Shown here: positions 60,501 to 64,000 of the stretch, piece after piece
Layout of the letters: every line of letters begins with the position of its first letter
How positions within the stretch are numbered: position 1 is the first letter of the stretch
Assembly: GCF_000003815.2 (NCBI RefSeq)
Contig: NC_049986.1
Span: 17,516,046 to 17,580,045 of the forward strand
Reading direction: 5' to 3'
Length of the DNA stretch: 64,000 nucleotides
From: Branchiostoma floridae
Lineage: Eukaryota; Chordata; Leptocardii; Amphioxiformes; Branchiostomatidae
Program-made: the position numbers and the translations under genes
Notes under the pieces: model-generated
What the model saw: the letters and a program-made list of their open reading frames with translations, nothing else
Told to the model about the DNA's origin: nothing
Databases searched by the model: none

Positions 60501-61775
60501 GCAGGTATGTTAGTTTAGTTCATCATCTTAAAGAGTGTTGGAACTGAAAACGAATGGAGTAATCAATCAAACAAGCAGGATTAATTTTCCGACTAACTGA
60601 ATACATGGACGATCATTTAGTGTCCGGGCTATATATCATATTTGAAACTAAGTAACTCCTTTAAGTAGTAGACCAAAGGTTTTGTTTACTAAAAGTCCTA
60701 AATTAACGAGCTTTTAGGAACATCTGCTGATCAAACATTTAGTTTCAGTTAATGATCTTTTATGAATATCTGTTCAACCGTTTAGTTCAACGATCTCGGT
60801 TTCCTTTCTCAGCTTTTCCTGAGCACCAGGAGGGGCAGCTGGGTGGCCAACCGGGTCGGGTCTCGAGGTCTTCCGGTCGACATCTGGGCCACTCGCCGCT
60901 GGGCCGACGCCCTGCCGTTATGGTTCAAAGAGCGGTTCGCACAACGTCAACTCAACCAGCGCTTTGACCACTCCGTGTACGGTCTCAAGCCGAAGCACCC
61001 TGTCTTCGGGCAGCACCCTACCGTTAACGACGATTTACCTAACCGCATCATCACGGGCTCTATAATCGTCAAGCCCAACATCAAGCGCTTCACCAAGACC
61101 GGCGTCGTCTTCGAGGACGACACGGTGGAAGATGACATCGACGCCGTCGTCTTTTGCACGGGGTACCGTTTTGATTTCGCCTACATCGACGAGTCTGTCC
61201 TGAAGGCGGAGGGCAACGACGTTTCCCTCTACAAGTACGTATTCCCCCCAAAGCTGAATCCGCCCACTCTTAGTGTCATTGGTCTCATCCAACCTCTGGG
61301 CGCGATCATGCCGATCTCTGAGATCATGTGTCGCTGGGCCACGAGAGTCTTCAAGGGGACCACTAAGCTCCCGCCCCAAGGTGCGATGTTCGACAACATC
61401 AGGCAGAAGAAAATCGACATCTCCAAGCGGTACTACCAGTCTCCCCGACAGACCGTCCAGGTAGACTACATCACCATGATGGACGACGTTGCCGTAGAAA
61501 TCGGAGTCAAGCCGGATTTCAAGAGCCTCTTTTTCTCCGACCCCGGGTTGGCCATACAGTGCTACTTCGGCCCGTGCACGCCGTACCAGTACCGCCTGAT
61601 GGGGCCTGGGGCGTGGAGGGGCGCCAAGGAGGCGATCCAGACGCAGATGTACCGCGTCAAGTACCCGACCAAGACGCGCGCCACGCCTGAAGATGATGAT
61701 GCAGGGATCAGCAGCATTCTGAAAGTCCTCGTGGTGCTGGTGGTGATCCTGGCGTTCCTCTGGAACCTCCTGTAA
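57555..61775 (+). CDS. Flavin-containing monooxygenase, FMO-5 of the array
   Basis: Five exons (57555-57868, 59085-59166, 59495-59622, 60396-60504, 60813-61775) join in phase to 531 residues. The FAD motif is GGGASG, where FMO-1 to FMO-4 have GSGASG. The FMO identifier is FQGETTHSHDY and the NADPH motif [15 protein letters not shown] replaces FATGYRF. The C terminus has an anchor after an acidic PEDDDAG segment. The last exon ([25 protein letters not shown]) groups it with FMO-4, with which it shares [15 protein letters not shown] and [15 protein letters not shown]. Exon 1 carries [18 protein letters not shown], closer to FMO-6. Confidence 0.93.
58125..58187 (+). repeat. 21-bp tandem repeat (3 copies)
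   Basis: AAAGTTTTATATAGTGGTCTT is repeated three times without mismatch in FMO-5 intron 1. Confidence 0.9.
58800..59045 (-). repeat. Dispersed repeat fragment, inverted relative to 27290
   Basis: On the minus strand it reads CATGGAAGAAAT.., a TGTCTGTCTG run and GATATTTGGTATTAGGGT, matching the order of motifs at 27290-27640. It ends about 40 bp before FMO-5 exon 2. Confidence 0.45.
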
Positions 61776-62697
61776 GTCGACTGAACTCACCCACCACGCA
61801 AAAACAAGTTGCTGAACATTACAACGATGACACGGTAGACCCGTGTTAGAACTGTTTCCAATGTTCATGGCTGGCTATCAAATCAATTGTCGCAAAGACG
61901 GTTTCATCTACTAATATTTCATATGATTATAACCCCTCTCTTGCTGCAAACTGTTACCAATGTTCATGACTGACTAACAAATTAATAATCAAATCAATTG
62001 CCGCAAACACGGTTACAACGTAGCTAGTTCTTTTCAATCTACTTATCTTTCATGTGATTATAACCGGTACCTCACTCTTGCTACAAACTATCAGATGCTG
62101 GTAATCAGAAGCCCTATATACAAGTCACAGTCCCTATTCAACTCCACTGATAGTCATATCCAAAAAAATACAATATCTAAGATGTACACGCTTGCCATTC
62201 CTTGCAAGATCAAGTCAAACATCGTACAGCATATGTGTAAAGCATAAAGAAATGGCATTGGTCTACAGACGATGATAGTCTTTATGATGGAATGCTATCA
62301 CAAGCTTTCACTATTTACTCACAGAAAGAGTACAAGAATAAAGATCGGAACTTAAGTCTGTGTCGTTGACTGTTGAATTACACTTATTCTCTACTAGGTA
62401 AAAAGCTGTAATATTTTTGGAATATACATATATATTCGTCTGGTGTGATATCAAACAGTAATCAGGGCGTTTTCTTTCTTTGTACATTGCCCGCGTCTTT
62501 CTCTTCGTATTTCGCGCCATGGAGTCGAGGAGCGTCAAAGTTCATTGTAGTTAACTTTGGCCCTTAACCAATGACGAGGTTGCCTAATCACGTGACAAAC
62601 GCCTTTAAAGCAAGCCGTCCCTCTGACGCACAGGCAATCTTATGGGTGACCTCTTGTCTGAAAAGCCCAAATTACAATTGAGTACAAATCGCTAGAA
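61776..62697. other. Intergenic region FMO-5 / FMO-6
   Basis: No exon is supported. Two diverged copies of a short CTGTTACCAATGTTCATG / AATCAATTG block occur at about 61848-61890 and 61950-62002. The promoter module shared with FMO-5 is at 62510-62567. Confidence 0.5.
62510..62567 (+). promoter_or_regulatory. Conserved proximal promoter module of FMO-6
   Basis: TTTCGCGCC (62510-62518), CAAAGTTCA (62536-62544) and AACTTTGGCCCTTAA follow in the same order as at FMO-5. CAAAGTTCA lies 162 bp before the ATG (164 in FMO-5). CCAATGA and CACGTGA motifs follow downstream. Confidence 0.5.
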
Positions 62698-63011
62698 ATG
62701 GCGAAGAAAGTAGCAGTGATCGGCGGGGGTTCGAGCGGGCTGACAGCCATCAAGTGCTGCCTGGACGAGGGGCTGCAGCCCGTCTGCTTCGAGAAGGGAA
62801 CCGACATCGGCGGACTCTGGAACTTCAAGGAAGACGCCCCGCCCGGCTTTGCCAGCGTCTACCGCTCCACGGTCATCAACACCAGTAAGGAGATGATGTG
62901 TTACAGCGACTTCCCCATCCCCAAGGAGTATCCAAACTACATGCCGCACTCCTATATCATCAAGTACTTCAGGATGTACGCTGAGAACTTTAACCTCCTG
63001 AAACACATCAG
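62698..63011 (+). CDS. Flavin-containing monooxygenase, FMO-6, exon 1 only (gene runs off the window)
   Basis: A 314-bp first exon encodes residues 1-104 plus two bases, with FAD motif GGGSSG and a GT donor after the split arginine codon. Variants such as EDAPPGFAS, NYMPHSYIIKYFRMYAENFNLLKHI place it near FMO-5. Exons 2-5 are not in the window. In FMO-5 exon 2 starts 1.2 kb after exon 1, so their absence from the remaining 989 bp is expected. Confidence 0.88.
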
Positions 63012-64000
63012 GTGAGACAAACAGCCTAAACTCGCCCTAATCTGCTAATTTGCACAATCAATCGTATTCTGCTTCTAAAGAGAGCTTTTGTAATACCTTT
63101 TGAATTATCCCACATGCTTCTGTTCAATGATTATATCTGGTGTATTTAACATATCATTAAGCGCTCCTCTTGTACACATTGCACCATCATCCCATATGTT
63201 GTTGTTGAACATTTGCACCTTGGAGTATCAGCTATGCTCGCATGCAATGGTCTTGGTCAGATAATGAGGTCATATGGGCTTTATTTTGTTAAGAGCTAGG
63301 CTGACATACAAAATGCCCATTCCTGCTTCTCCTTTGGTGTAATCTGTAAGAGTACTTTTACAGATTATAGAGTGTTTTTTTTTTACTTTAGTTGAAGTGT
63401 TACAAATGTTATGGGGGAACCACCACACATCTTGGTCCCACAGCTATACTCTCCGTTGATAAACTACAACCTTGCTAGTTAATATTTTGCTCTTGGACAA
63501 ACGGGATTTCAGACACAACCATGGGCCTTCACCTCCAGTTACTTACTTCTAACAACGCCCCCTTGAGTACACACAAGCAGAAAGGCCAATAACAAGCGAA
63601 GGTTTCATTTCAACTTCCCATGAAATGTAATCTGTTGCTTCCTTGATATCATAACAATAAAATCATTTGTATTTGAGAGTCATTAACTGAGTGCTGTTTG
63701 ACTTTTACGAAGACTTTTTGATAACAAGCAGTGTTGAGAGCTCGGGATCTGAGCCAAAAGGTCGTTGCCCTTGAAAACACTGAAACGTGCTGTTTAAAGT
63801 TCAATCTCCAGATGTTGAAGGCTCTGAACAATGCGTCTCTTTTACACGCCCTCCAGACAATAAAAAGGGCGTAAATAGAATTGACCAGACACTGGTAGTA
63901 TGCTAGTTTACCAGTGGCCAAGGTCTAATCCAGGTCATTGACTTTATTCGTTTGGAGAAGAAGAAGAAAAGAACCAAAAACAACAATATGATTTTCTGCC
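63012..64000. other. Start of FMO-6 intron 1
   Basis: No exon or clear element is seen. Parts (about 63480-63620) resemble FMO-5 intron 1 (about 58430-58570), consistent with duplication of the FMO-5/FMO-6 pair. Confidence 0.4.

Overview
The window is eukaryotic: multi-exon genes with GT-AG introns, no operons, many miniature inverted-repeat elements, a tRNA-derived SINE and two 100-N scaffold gaps. The protein families (TIE-type EGF receptor modules, SLC27 fatty-acid transporters, vertebrate-type FMOs) and the dense short foldback elements suggest a lancelet (Branchiostoma). The species cannot be settled from the sequence alone.

Layout. (1) 1-1485: 5' flank with a MITE. (2) 1486-12183, plus strand: an 11-exon gene for a 526-residue single-pass membrane protein. 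It has a signal peptide, a possible Ig-like domain, seven EGF-like modules and a 44-residue tail. The second EGF module carries the TIE1/TIE2 signature, but there is no kinase. (3) 13339-18122, minus strand: a complete 9-exon SLC27A2-type very-long-chain acyl-CoA synthetase / fatty-acid transport protein of 632 residues, ending in a peroxisomal AKL tripeptide. It converges tail-to-tail with the first gene. (4) 20539-64000, plus strand: a tandem array of six flavin-containing monooxygenase (FMO) loci. FMO-1, -2, -4 and -5 are intact with five coding exons of nearly constant size. FMO-3 has a first exon 15.7 kb from the rest and a +1 frameshift in a run of seven C. FMO-6 is cut by the window end after exon 1.

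The FMOs are ER-anchored FAD/NADPH oxygenases of soft nucleophiles. They fall into two subclasses by the start of the last exon: FMO-1/2/3 and FMO-4/5. First exons are almost identical across loci while later exons differ more, which suggests gene conversion. FMO-5 and FMO-6 share a proximal promoter module with an HNF4-like CAAAGTTC core at the same distance from the ATG.

Accessory DNA is the most unusual part. The strongest novel signal is a family of ultra-short palindromic insertions (19-37 bp) with termini CAAGG...CCTTG. Five scattered copies are each flanked by a perfect 7-bp direct repeat. Other signals are hAT-type MITEs with target-site duplications, an inverted copy of FMO-1 exon 4 beside a gap inside FMO-2, a duplicated FMO-3 membrane-anchor coding segment, and tandem duplications within the large FMO-3 intron. 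Splice junctions were assigned by eye from GT/AG, phase and family alignment; no transcript data were available.
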